This document shows, one piece after another, positions 9,186 to 17,765 of a DNA stretch of 64,000 nucleotides. The stretch lies in the NCBI GenBank assembly GCA_947466075.1, contig CANIBP010000012.1:40409-104408 (forward strand), in the 5' to 3' direction. The DNA comes from Verrucomicrobiaceae bacterium. Lineage in GTDB: Bacteria > Verrucomicrobiota > Verrucomicrobiia > Verrucomicrobiales > Verrucomicrobiaceae. Each line of letters begins with the position of its first letter. Position 1 is the first letter of the stretch. The notes under the pieces are model-generated. The model was not told where the DNA came from and did no database searches. It saw only the letters and a program-made list of their open reading frames with translations. A program made the translations under genes and the position numbers.

Positions 9186-10604
9186 ATGAACTCTATCACT
9201 GCTCAAACCCGCCGCGCCTTCCTCGGTCGTGCTTCGCACGGACTCGGCAGCGTTGCTTTGGCCTCGCTGCTGTGTCCGGATTTACTGAATGCAGCCTCCC
9301 GTGGTGTGCTAGGCACGTTACCCTTGCCGCAGAAAGCAAAGCGCGTCATCTGGCTCACGATGGCAGGCGGACCGTCGCAGTTGGAGCTGTTTGATTACAA
9401 GCCGAAGCTCGCGGAGATGGACGGCAAGCCGATGCCGGAGTCGTTCACGAAGGGGCAGCAGCTCGCGCAGCTCCAGGGGCAGAAACTCGTGTGCAAGGGA
9501 CCGATGTTTCGCTTCGAGAAGTATGGGAAGTGCCAGATGGAACTTTCGGAGTTGCTGCCGCACATCGGCAGCGTCGCGGACGACATCTGTCTCGTGCGCT
9601 CGATGACCACGGACGCGATCAATCACGATCCGGCGCACATGTTCATGAACACCGGCACCCAAATCGCCGGACGGCCCAGTATGGGCTCATGGGTGACTTA
9701 CGGACTCGGCAGCGAAGCGGAAGATCTGCCGGGCTTCGTCGTGCTCAACTCCACCGGCAAAGGCCGTAACCCGCAGCCCATCTCCGCGCGACAGTGGAGC
9801 AGCGGCTTCTTGCCGTCGAAGTTCCAAGGTGTGCAACTTCGCTCACAGGGCGATCCCGTTTTGTATCTCACGAGTCCCAATGGCGTCACTCGAGACCGAC
9901 AAGGCGCGGACGTGACCGCGATCAACGCTCTCAACAAACAACACGCTTCGCATTGCGATGATCCCGAGATCGCCACACGCATCGCGCAGTATGAAATGGC
10001 CTTCCAGATGCAGGCCAGCGTGCCTGATTTGATGGACGTGAGTGCCGAAGGCACCAAAACGCTCGAACTCTACGGCTGCACACCCGGCGACGGCTCCTTC
10101 GCATCGAACTGCCTCCTCGCCCGCCGCCTCGCCGAACGCGGCACACGCTTCATCCAGCTCTACCATCGCGATTGGGACCACCACAGCCTGCTGAAGGAAG
10201 AACTTCCGCTGCGTGCGAAGGAAGTCGATCGTGCCTGCATGGCGCTCATCACCGATCTCAAGCAGCGCGGTATGTTCGACGACACGCTCATCATTTTCAG
10301 CGGCGAATTCGGCCGCACACCGATGGCGCAGGGCAACAAAGGCCCCATCGGCCGCGATCATCACAACAAAGCCATGTCCATGTGGATCGCCGGTGCCGGC
10401 ATCCAGCGCGGTCTCACCTACGGCGCCACCGACGACCTCGGCTACGCCGCGCAGGAAAACATCACCACCGTCCACGACCTCCACGCCACCATGCTGCATC
10501 AGCTCGGCATTCAGCACGATGCCTTCAGCTTCAAGTTCCAAGGACTTGATGCCAAGCTCACCGGCGTCGAAGGAGCCAAAGTCCTCAAAAAGATTCTCTC
10601 ATGA
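9186..10604 (+). CDS. DUF1501 domain protein with Tat signal
   Basis: A 472-residue exported protein of the DUF1501 family, which belongs to the alkaline-phosphatase/sulfatase-like fold. The N-terminus has a twin-arginine motif (TRRAFLG) followed by a hydrophobic stretch. Family landmarks include WLTMAGGPSQLELFD near residue 60, SMTTDAINHDPAHMFMNTG, and FSGEFGRTPM followed by GRDHHNKAMSMW, which carry the likely metal-binding His and Asp residues. It is the presumed partner of the DUF1549/DUF1553 gene at 5973, from which it is separated by the PIN-toxin pair. It is a close paralogue of the gene at 35767. The stop overlaps the DUF6807 gene (ATGA), so these form an operon. Confidence 0.92.
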   Translation: MNSITAQTRRAFLGRASHGLGSVALASLLCPDLLNAASRGVLGTLPLPQKAKRVIWLTMAGGPSQLELFDYKPKLAEMDGKPMPESFTKGQQLAQLQGQKLVCKGPMFRFEKYGKCQMELSELLPHIGSVADDICLVRSMTTDAINHDPAHMFMNTGTQIAGRPSMGSWVTYGLGSEAEDLPGFVVLNSTGKGRNPQPISARQWSSGFLPSKFQGVQLRSQGDPVLYLTSPNGVTRDRQGADVTAINALNKQHASHCDDPEIATRIAQYEMAFQMQASVPDLMDVSAEGTKTLELYGCTPGDGSFASNCLLARRLAERGTRFIQLYHRDWDHHSLLKEELPLRAKEVDRACMALITDLKQRGMFDDTLIIFSGEFGRTPMAQGNKGPIGRDHHNKAMSMWIAGAGIQRGLTYGATDDLGYAAQENITTVHDLHATMLHQLGIQHDAFSFKFQGLDAKLTGVEGAKVLKKILS

Positions 10605-11536
10605 AAAACACCCTCCTATTCTTCGCCCTCGCGCTTCACGCGCAAGCCTTCGACATCACCGTCGCCGAAAAAGATCACGTCGCCGTCGCCAACGGCGGCA
10701 AAGTCGTCGCCAAGCTCATGATGGCGAATGACCTCAGCACGCCGGAGAAGCATCACGAGACTTATAAGCCCTACATGCACATCTTCAGCCCCGATGGCTC
10801 CACTCGTCTCACGAAAGGCGCGGGCTTCAGCTTCACGCATCATCGCGGCATCTTCCTCGGCTTCGCCAAGATCAACTATGGCGGCAAATCGTATGACCGC
10901 TGGCACATGAAAGGCGGCGACCAGGTCGTGACAAAGGTCGCGCCGGGCGACAACACTTTCACCGCAAACATCGACTGGCAGGGCGACACCACCGCGCCCT
11001 TCCTCACTGAAGAACGCCGCTTCAGTTTCACCACGCCAGCGAAACCGTTTTATCTCGGCATCGAGATGAACAGCGCCCTCAAAACTGTCAGTGGCGAGGC
11101 TGACATGAGCGGCGATCCCGAGCACGCTGGTGCCCAGTTCCGCCCCAGCGAACTCGTGGACACGCAAAGCACGACCTACATCTTCCCCGGCGAAAAAATC
11201 GACGCCCACAAAGCCAAAGACCTACCTTGGGCCGCCGAGGTCTTCACCATCGAAGGCAAGACCTTCACCGTCGTGATCCTAAACCACCCCGACAACCCGA
11301 AGGACACTGCCACCTCAGCTTACCGCGACTATGGCCGCTTTGGCATGTTCCCGAAAGGCAAAGCCACTGCCGACGTGCCCTTCAAACTCCGCTACCAATG
11401 GCTCATCGCCGAAGGTGGAGTGCGTGATGCTGCCGTCTTCCAAGGTGCCTGGAACGCCTTCGCTGGCAAAAGCGATCCCGTGCCAGCTATCACCATCAAA
11501 GCCTCCGAACGCAAAGCCGCCAAGCCCACGAAATGA
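10601..11536 (+). CDS. DUF6807 (PmoA-like) secreted protein
   Basis: A 311-residue exported protein with a short signal peptide ending near residue 17 (ALALHAQA). The body matches the family often named 'PmoA family protein' or DUF6807: KPYMHIFSPDG, a conserved FTHHRGIFLGF with adjacent histidines, EERRFSFTTPAKPFYLGIE and FRPSELVDT. Despite the name, such proteins are not methane monooxygenase subunits; they are found near sugar-metabolism genes in PVC bacteria and Bacteroidetes and are of unknown activity. It is translationally coupled at both ends, to DUF1501 upstream and the PVC cytochrome gene downstream, which suggests a shared exported function. Confidence 0.85.
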   Translation: MKNTLLFFALALHAQAFDITVAEKDHVAVANGGKVVAKLMMANDLSTPEKHHETYKPYMHIFSPDGSTRLTKGAGFSFTHHRGIFLGFAKINYGGKSYDRWHMKGGDQVVTKVAPGDNTFTANIDWQGDTTAPFLTEERRFSFTTPAKPFYLGIEMNSALKTVSGEADMSGDPEHAGAQFRPSELVDTQSTTYIFPGEKIDAHKAKDLPWAAEVFTIEGKTFTVVILNHPDNPKDTATSAYRDYGRFGMFPKGKATADVPFKLRYQWLIAEGGVRDAAVFQGAWNAFAGKSDPVPAITIKASERKAAKPTK

Positions 11537-14028
11537 TCTCGCGCTCTCTTACCATCCTCAGTGTCCTCACCATCTCAGCATTCGCCGTTCACACCAAGAA
11601 CGCCGGACCCGAGAAGGTCGAGCTGAAGTTTAAACTGCCGCCGCCAGTGCCGCTTTCACCTGAAGAGGCGATGAAGACCTTCGCGGTCGAAAAAGGCTTT
11701 CGCATCGAATTGGTCGCGAGTGAGCCGATGATCGAATCGCCAGTGGCGATGAGTTTTGATGATCAGGGACGGCTCTACGTCTGCGAGATGCGTGGTTACA
11801 TGCACGATCTGGCTGGCAGCACGGAAAAGGAGCCCACGGGACGTATTTCGCTACTCGAAGACACCAACGGCGATGGTCGCATGGACAAGGCGACGGCGTT
11901 TCTCGACAAGGTCGTCATGCCGCGTGCCGTGATGGCCGTGAATGGCGGTGCATTGATCGCGGTGCCGCCTCAGTTGCTCTTCTGCAAAGACACGAATGGC
12001 GATGGTGTTGCGGATGTGAAGGAAGTCGTCGCGAATGACTTTGGCACGCTTGGCGGACAACCGGAGCACATGGCCAATACGCCAGTTTGGGCCATGGATA
12101 ATGCGATCTGGAGCGCGGGTTACAGCACGCGATTCAAACTGCGCAGTGGCGTGTGGCAAAAAGACACCGGACTTGGCCGCGGCCAGTGGGGCTTGTGTCA
12201 GGACGATCACGGCAGGCTCTACTTCAATTACAACTCCGACATGCTGCGTGCCGATCTGCTGCCCACGGAGGCCTTTACGCGGAATCCCCTGCTGCGAAAC
12301 GCTACCAGCATCAATGCCAAGCTCGCGGCTGACCAGACGCTTTACCCATCGCATCCCACGCCCGGCGTGAATCGTGGGTATGACCCCAAAACACTGCGCC
12401 CCGATGGCACACTGCCAAAGCCCACCGGCACCTGCGGCGCACTCATTTATCGAGGCGACATCTTCCCCGCCGCGTATCGCGGCAACGCCTTTGTCCCCGA
12501 GCCTTGCGGCAATTTGGTGAAGCGCTTCACCATGAGTGAGGCCGACGGCATCGTTAAAGCTACGAACACGGCCAAAAACACCGAATTCCTCACCTCCACC
12601 GACGAGCGCTTCCGCCCCGTGCAGGCCGCGAACGGTCCCGATGGCGCGCTTTACCTCGTGGATATGTATCGCGGCATCGTCCAGCACCAGAGCTTCCTCA
12701 CGCATTACCTCATCGCCAACATCAAGGACCGCAAGCTCGAGACGCCCTTCAATCAAGGTCGCATCTGGCGCATCGTGCCGGACACGAAAGAGCGCCCGCC
12801 CATCATGAAGGTCAGCAAAGACGTGAAAATGCTCACCCACGAGAGCGGCTGGGTGCGCGACACCGCACAGCGGCTCATCGTCGAGTCTGGCGATGCCTCC
12901 GCCGTGCCTGCACTCAAAGAGATGCTGAAACACGATCACGCACTCGCCCGTCTGCACGCGCTGTGGACGCTCGACGGCCTTGCGGCGATCACGCCAGACA
13001 TTTTGCGTGTCGTTTTAAAGGATTCAGATGCACAAGTCCGCGCTGCCGCCGTGCGCATAGCCCCGCGCGACATGGCACCTGATTTGATCGCCATCACGAC
13101 CGAGAAACAGCCGCTCGTGCTCGCGCATCTCGCCATCAAGCTCACCGCACTCAATCTTCCCGACGCCGATGCCGCCGTGGCCAAACTGCTTGCGAGCAAC
13201 GGCAAAAACACCCTCATTCGCGAAGGCGCGCTCACCGGACTGCGCGGAAAAGAGGCTGCATTTGCCAAACTGCTCGCCGCACAGCTCACCAAGGATAACA
13301 GCACGCAAATCATGCCCGTGATCGAGGTCCTTGGCGTTTTGCTGGCACAGGCCAACAAGGCCGGGCCATTCGAGGAAATGCTCGAACTCGCCGCTGCGCA
13401 GCCACAAGGCGGCGCATTGCAAGTCGCAGTCATCAAAGGCCTCGCCACCAGTGACAGCAAGTCCACGCCGAAGCTCCTGTGGCTCGATGCAGAGCCAGAG
13501 TCACTCAAAACACTCAAGAAAGCGATGAGCGACAAATCGAGCGCGAAGCTCTTCGCCAGCGTTGAGGCCCGACTCGCGTGGCCTGGAAAACCTGGCGCTC
13601 CAAAGCCGCCCGTCATCGTTCCGCTCACGGAAACACAAGCCGCCCTGTTTGAAAGAGGCAAAACCGTCTACGCCACTCTCTGCGCCGCCTGCCATCAGCC
13701 GCATGGCTTCGGTCTCGACGGCCTCGCGCCGCCGCTCGTCGATAGCGAATGGGTGCTCGGCAAGACTGACGTGCTCGCCCGCATCGTCATGCATGGCCTC
13801 GCCGGGCCCGTGAAAGTCAGCGGCCGCACCTACAACCTCGCCATGCCGCCGCTGCCGCAGCTCACTGACGAAGACATCGCCGGTGTCCTCACCTACATCC
13901 GCCGCGAGTGGGAACACAACGGCTCTGCCATCGAAACCAAAGCCGTCACAGCCATCCGCGATCAAAATAAAGGCCGCATGATGATGTGGACCGAAGAAGA
14001 ACTGAAAAATCTCGGGAAGAAGAAGTGA
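11533..14028 (+). CDS. PVC-type haem-binding CxxCH protein (propeller, HEAT-like repeats, cytochrome c)
   Basis: An 831-residue exported protein, third gene of the DUF1501 operon (ATGA overlap). A signal peptide covers about residues 1-17. Residues 45-410 form the beta-propeller typical of the 'membrane-bound dehydrogenase' family (PMIESPVAMSFDDQGRLYVCE, ANGPDGALYLVDMYRGIVQH). Residues from about 430 to 680 are alpha-helical repeats similar to HEAT. The C-terminus is a class I cytochrome c domain with the CAACH haem motif near residue 718 and a downstream Met in LAMPPLPQLTDEDI as the likely axial ligand. These proteins are thought to act as periplasmic electron-transfer or dehydrogenase components; the substrate is not known. 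Confidence 0.9.
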   Translation: MISRSLTILSVLTISAFAVHTKNAGPEKVELKFKLPPPVPLSPEEAMKTFAVEKGFRIELVASEPMIESPVAMSFDDQGRLYVCEMRGYMHDLAGSTEKEPTGRISLLEDTNGDGRMDKATAFLDKVVMPRAVMAVNGGALIAVPPQLLFCKDTNGDGVADVKEVVANDFGTLGGQPEHMANTPVWAMDNAIWSAGYSTRFKLRSGVWQKDTGLGRGQWGLCQDDHGRLYFNYNSDMLRADLLPTEAFTRNPLLRNATSINAKLAADQTLYPSHPTPGVNRGYDPKTLRPDGTLPKPTGTCGALIYRGDIFPAAYRGNAFVPEPCGNLVKRFTMSEADGIVKATNTAKNTEFLTSTDERFRPVQAANGPDGALYLVDMYRGIVQHQSFLTHYLIANIKDRKLETPFNQGRIWRIVPDTKERPPIMKVSKDVKMLTHESGWVRDTAQRLIVESGDASAVPALKEMLKHDHALARLHALWTLDGLAAITPDILRVVLKDSDAQVRAAAVRIAPRDMAPDLIAITTEKQPLVLAHLAIKLTALNLPDADAAVAKLLASNGKNTLIREGALTGLRGKEAAFAKLLAAQLTKDNSTQIMPVIEVLGVLLAQANKAGPFEEMLELAAAQPQGGALQVAVIKGLATSDSKSTPKLLWLDAEPESLKTLKKAMSDKSSAKLFASVEARLAWPGKPGAPKPPVIVPLTETQAALFERGKTVYATLCAACHQPHGFGLDGLAPPLVDSEWVLGKTDVLARIVMHGLAGPVKVSGRTYNLAMPPLPQLTDEDIAGVLTYIRREWEHNGSAIETKAVTAIRDQNKGRMMMWTEEELKNLGKKK

Positions 14029-14097
14029 GCCGCCTTCGCTTCCGAGGCTGGTGTTTGACGAGCTGTTGCCTGGCATCGATTTACCTTTTCCATCCCC

Positions 14098-15321
14098 ATG
14101 ACTTCTCGCCTTTGCCGATTCGCCATTGTTCTCGTTCTCTGGAACACGCATGCGCCTGCTAGGGCCGCTGAAAACGATCCTGCGGCCCAGTTGCGTGTCG
14201 TGACGGAGCATGTGCTGAAGGAAACGACATGCCGGCTGATTGATCGCAGCAACGGACAGGCCTTTGAAGACAGCACGAACTTGGCGCCGAAGCCGGAGAT
14301 CAGCATCGAGAGCAAGTTCAACGCGTGGTTTTATCAGACGTGGCTGCTCGCGGATGGCATGAGGCGCGTAGCGGAGTCGCTCGATGAACCAAAGTATCGC
14401 GGCTACAGCGAGGCAAACCTCGACTTCATCTTCCACCACATGGGTTACTTCCAACGGCAGCACGACGCGCACATGAAGGCGGCTCCGGTGGGGGATGGGA
14501 AGCTCTCGCCGATCGGCTTCTACTTTGACCTCAGCGCTCTTTGGCACACGGGGCTGGCTCCGCTCGTGCTGGAGCGTTCGCAGGCGATGAAGGATGCGAA
14601 ATACGATCCGTTTCTGAAGCGGATGAGGCAGTTCATGGCTGAGTGTCCGCGCTTCGATGACGGCCTGCTGTATCGACCTGGCAAGGGCGCGATGACGGAT
14701 GATCCCTTTATGACGGTACCGTTCCTTGTGCGCGAGGGGCGTTTTGATGAGGCCATCGCGCAGGTGCTCGGCACGCATGCGCGGCTGCTCGACGCGGAGA
14801 AGCATCTGCTGCGGCATCTGTGGGATCTGAAGGCGCAAAAGCCCGCCGGTGAGTTTTGGGGTCGCGGCAATGGCTGGACGGTGCTGGCGCATGCGGAGCT
14901 GCTCGCGGCCTTGCCAAAAGAGCATCCGAGACGTGCGGAAGTGCTCGCGACCTTTGTGAAGCACATGAATGGCCTGCGGGCCTGCGCTGATCCCGAGGGC
15001 GGCTGGCATCAGGTGCTCGATCATGCCGAGTCCTGGCTCGAAACCTCCGCCACTGGCATGATCACCTATGGCATGGCACGCGGCGTGAACGAAGGCTGGC
15101 TCGATGCCTCGTTTGCCGAGACGGCGCTGAAGGCCTGGAAGGCGTTGCAAAGCAAAGTCACGCCCGAAGGAGATCTGCTCGATGTGTGCGGCTCCACCGA
15201 CACCGGCGACTTGAAGTATTACCTCAACCGCCCGCGTCTTCAGGGCGATCTGCACGGCTTTGGCAGCTACCTGCTGGCCGGGGCGGAAATCGTGCGCCTT
15301 CAATCCAAACAGAACCGCTAA
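14098..15321 (+). CDS. glycoside hydrolase family 88/105-type unsaturated glucuronyl hydrolase
   Basis: A 407-residue exported enzyme with signal peptide ending near residue 24. The sequence carries the (alpha/alpha)6-barrel features of GH88/GH105: FNAWFYQTWLLADGM, DDPFMTVPFLVREG with the conserved Asp, GEFWGRGNGWTVLAHAELL and YLETSATGMITYGMARG-like WLETSATGM. GH105 enzymes release unsaturated galacturonic or glucuronic acid from rhamnogalacturonan or ulvan oligosaccharides by hydrating the double bond. Its stop is one base from the start of the FAD oxidoreductase, so the two genes are probably co-transcribed. Export suggests action on oligosaccharides in the periplasm. GH105 is more likely than GH88, but substrate is inferred only from the family. 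Confidence 0.88.
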   Translation: MTSRLCRFAIVLVLWNTHAPARAAENDPAAQLRVVTEHVLKETTCRLIDRSNGQAFEDSTNLAPKPEISIESKFNAWFYQTWLLADGMRRVAESLDEPKYRGYSEANLDFIFHHMGYFQRQHDAHMKAAPVGDGKLSPIGFYFDLSALWHTGLAPLVLERSQAMKDAKYDPFLKRMRQFMAECPRFDDGLLYRPGKGAMTDDPFMTVPFLVREGRFDEAIAQVLGTHARLLDAEKHLLRHLWDLKAQKPAGEFWGRGNGWTVLAHAELLAALPKEHPRRAEVLATFVKHMNGLRACADPEGGWHQVLDHAESWLETSATGMITYGMARGVNEGWLDASFAETALKAWKALQSKVTPEGDLLDVCGSTDTGDLKYYLNRPRLQGDLHGFGSYLLAGAEIVRLQSKQNR

Positions 15322-15322
15322 C

Positions 15323-17122
15323 ATGTCCTCCACCCGTCGCCATTTCCTCCAAACTACCACAGCCACACTCGCGGCGTGTGCCTGTGATCCGACCTTGTTC
15401 GCCGCTGATGCCGTCGAGGCCGATGTATGCATCTATGGCGCAACTGCTAGCGGCATCGCGGCGGCGCTCGGCGCGGCAGATGCAGGAGCCAAGGTGGTCG
15501 TCGTGGAGCCTTCGCGATGGCTCGGTGGCATGAGCGGCGGTGGGTTGAATGCGATTGATTGGGGCTACAAGCGCTCCGTCGGCAAGATGGCGCTGAAGCT
15601 TCTCATCGAGAAGGACGACGTGGCGATGCGCGAACTCTACAAAACCGAACTCGCTCAGCGTGGCATCCCGGTGATCTATGAGCATCGGCTTTCCAGCGTG
15701 ACGAAGGAAGGCGCTCGCATCCGCAGCATCACGCTCGATCACGCGCCGCCGGACAAGCTCGGCTGCCCCATCGAGCAGCCTTTGACGAAGAACGCGAAGA
15801 CCGTGACGGCGCGGGTATTTATCGACTGCTCGTATGAGGGCGACCTCATGGCGAAATCCGGCGTGAGCTACACCTGGGGTCGTGAGTCGCGAGAAGAATA
15901 TGGCGAGTCGCTCGGCGGCGTGCGGCCCATGTTGATGCGCTACGACATCGACCCGTATGTGAAGCCCGGCCATTCAAAGAGTGGCCTGTTGCCGCTGCTG
16001 CAGGACATTCAAATCGGCCCGCTCGGCAGCGCGGACAAGCTCACGATGATGTATGCTTTTCGCTGGGTGCTCACGAAGAAGGACCCCATCCGCATCGAGA
16101 AACCCGACGACTACGATCCCCGCCGCTATGAGATCTTCCGCCGCGGTTTTCAAAAGGGCGTGGACATGCGTGCGGGGCGGAAGATGCACGTGCTCGGCGA
16201 ATACTCGGAAAACAACGGCTGGGGCATCTTTAGCGGCAATTCCAGCCGTGCGCTCTGGGCGCAGTCGGTCGCTGGCGAGAACGCGGCCTATCCCGATGGC
16301 GACTGGGCCACACGCTCGCGCATCTGGCGCGATCAGATGAACTTCGTGCGCGGCATGTATCACTTCCTGCGCACCGATCCCTCCGCTCCTGCGGACCTGC
16401 GCGAGAAGGCGGAGACCATCGGCTTCCAGCGTGGTATTTTCGATGAGACAAACGGTTGGCCGCATCAGCTCTACGTGCGCGAGGCACGGCGCATGAAGTC
16501 CGACTACGTTGTCACGCAAAAGGATCTCGAAGGCGCAGCGAGCCCGGAGGACTCCGTCGGCCTCGGCAGCTATGGCGTGGATGATTGGTCGTATGCCACC
16601 ATCGCGCACGAGGGCGGCATCGCGCTCAGCGGCGGCGAGTTCAGCATCATGAAGGCGAATCCAGCACACAGCGGCATTCATCGCCTGCCGTATCGCGCCA
16701 TCCGTCCGAAGCAGGGCGAGTGCGAGAACCTGCTCGTGCCCGTGTGCTGCTATGCGAGTCACATCGCGATGACGTGCATCCGCATGGAGCCCGTGTGGAT
16801 CACGCTCGGTCTCTCCGCTGGCATCGCCGCCGCTCACGCGATCAAAGAGAACGTCGCCGTGCAAGCCATCGACTTCCTGCGCTATCGCCGCGCTCTGCTC
16901 GATGCCGGCCAGATCCTCGAACTAAACGAAACCAGCGCCGCCGGCTGGAACTCCCGCGACGAGTGGAACCAAGACAAACGCGGCTACGAATGGGCCTTCG
17001 ATGCCATCGACGAAGACAAAGACGGTCGCATCTCCCCCGACGAGTATCGCGAGTTCCAGGCCTTCAAGCAGAAGCACAAGGACTGGCAGGAACTGCTCAA
17101 GACGAAGATCGGTGGGAAGTGA
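15323..17122 (+). CDS. FAD-dependent oxidoreductase with Tat-like signal and C-terminal EF-hand
   Basis: A 599-residue exported flavoprotein. I chose ATG 15323, which gives a Tat-like leader (STRRHFLQTTTATLAAC); a longer in-frame reading into the GH105 gene is unlikely. Residues 33-62 are a Rossmann FAD-binding motif (VCIYGATASGIAAALGAADAG, given here for its GxxxxG spacing), followed by SRWLGGMSGGGL as in the FAD_oxidored family (PF12831). The protein ends with an EF-hand-like loop, DEDKDGRISPDEYREF near residue 565, unusual for this family and suggesting calcium binding. It follows GH105 by one base. The substrate is unknown; oxidation of a sugar derived from the same polysaccharide is a reasonable inference. 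Confidence 0.86.
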   Translation: MSSTRRHFLQTTTATLAACACDPTLFAADAVEADVCIYGATASGIAAALGAADAGAKVVVVEPSRWLGGMSGGGLNAIDWGYKRSVGKMALKLLIEKDDVAMRELYKTELAQRGIPVIYEHRLSSVTKEGARIRSITLDHAPPDKLGCPIEQPLTKNAKTVTARVFIDCSYEGDLMAKSGVSYTWGRESREEYGESLGGVRPMLMRYDIDPYVKPGHSKSGLLPLLQDIQIGPLGSADKLTMMYAFRWVLTKKDPIRIEKPDDYDPRRYEIFRRGFQKGVDMRAGRKMHVLGEYSENNGWGIFSGNSSRALWAQSVAGENAAYPDGDWATRSRIWRDQMNFVRGMYHFLRTDPSAPADLREKAETIGFQRGIFDETNGWPHQLYVREARRMKSDYVVTQKDLEGAASPEDSVGLGSYGVDDWSYATIAHEGGIALSGGEFSIMKANPAHSGIHRLPYRAIRPKQGECENLLVPVCCYASHIAMTCIRMEPVWITLGLSAGIAAAHAIKENVAVQAIDFLRYRRALLDAGQILELNETSAAGWNSRDEWNQDKRGYEWAFDAIDEDKDGRISPDEYREFQAFKQKHKDWQELLKTKIGGK

Positions 17123-17231
17123 TTGCTCAACGTCCACCCTGGCTCGTCAGCGTGGCATCAGCCTGGAATCAATTTCCGCCACCTGAAAACTATTTTCGGC
17201 AAATGAAGCGGGCACTGGTCATGTTTGTTGA

Positions 17232-17765
17232 GTGACCGACTCCGAACAGCAACGCCATGACCTCTTCCTCCGACTCTATGTGGAGCATGAGGAATCGTTG
17301 CGTGGCTTTGTGCGGTCGTTGGTGCCCACGTTGGAGGATTCGCGCGAGGTGATGCAGGATGTGGCGGCGGTGCTGTGGCGGAAGTTTGAGGACATCACCA
17401 GCATGGATGACTTTCGCCGCTGGGCGTTTGGAGTGGCGCGGTTTGTGTCGATGGAATTTCTGCGGACTCGTCGGCGGGATCGGCATGTGTTTGGCGATGA
17501 GGCGCTGCGCTTACTGGCAGTGGCTTCCGAGGAATCGGAGGATGCCTTTGAGGCGGAGCGTCGGGCTTTGAATGATTGCCTTCGTAAATTGACGGATGAT
17601 CAACGCACGTTGGTGGAAGAGGCCTACAAGCCAGGGGTGCGCATTGATGAACTGGCAGCGCGGGCGGGCCGCAGTGCGATGGCCCTCTACAAATCGCTGC
17701 ACCGCATTCGCATCGCATTGATGAACTGCACTCAGCAGGTGCTCGCACAGGAGGAACGGACATGA
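17232..17765 (+). CDS. ECF-type sigma-70 factor (Rhodopirellula/Verrucomicrobium family)
   Basis: A 177-residue extracytoplasmic-function sigma factor. The start is GTG 17232, giving TDSEQQRHDLFLRLYVEHEE, which matches its paralogue at 25875 residue for residue in spacing. Region 2 lies at about 8-85 (FVRSLVPTLEDSREVMQD, VAAVLWRKFED for core binding and -10 recognition), and region 4 at about 115-165, with a helix-turn-helix around ELAARAGRSAMALYKSLHRIR. It fits the TIGR02989-type family of planctomycetes and verrucomicrobia. The stop overlaps the FecR-like gene (ATGA), the usual sigma/anti-sigma coupling. It probably controls the following DUF1549 and DUF1501 genes, though no promoter evidence was found. 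Confidence 0.92.
   Translation: MTDSEQQRHDLFLRLYVEHEESLRGFVRSLVPTLEDSREVMQDVAAVLWRKFEDITSMDDFRRWAFGVARFVSMEFLRTRRRDRHVFGDEALRLLAVASEESEDAFEAERRALNDCLRKLTDDQRTLVEEAYKPGVRIDELAARAGRSAMALYKSLHRIRIALMNCTQQVLAQEERT

Noticed and set aside
10601..11536. methane monooxygenase subunit, as the family name PmoA suggests
   Set aside because: The protein is soluble and exported, lacks membrane helices of PmoA, and no pmoB or pmoC is present; the name is a misleading database label.
13501..15432. 643-codon open frame on the minus strand
   Set aside because: It lies wholly opposite the cytochrome, GH105 and FAD genes, which have clear family motifs; long antisense frames are a by-product of the high GC content.
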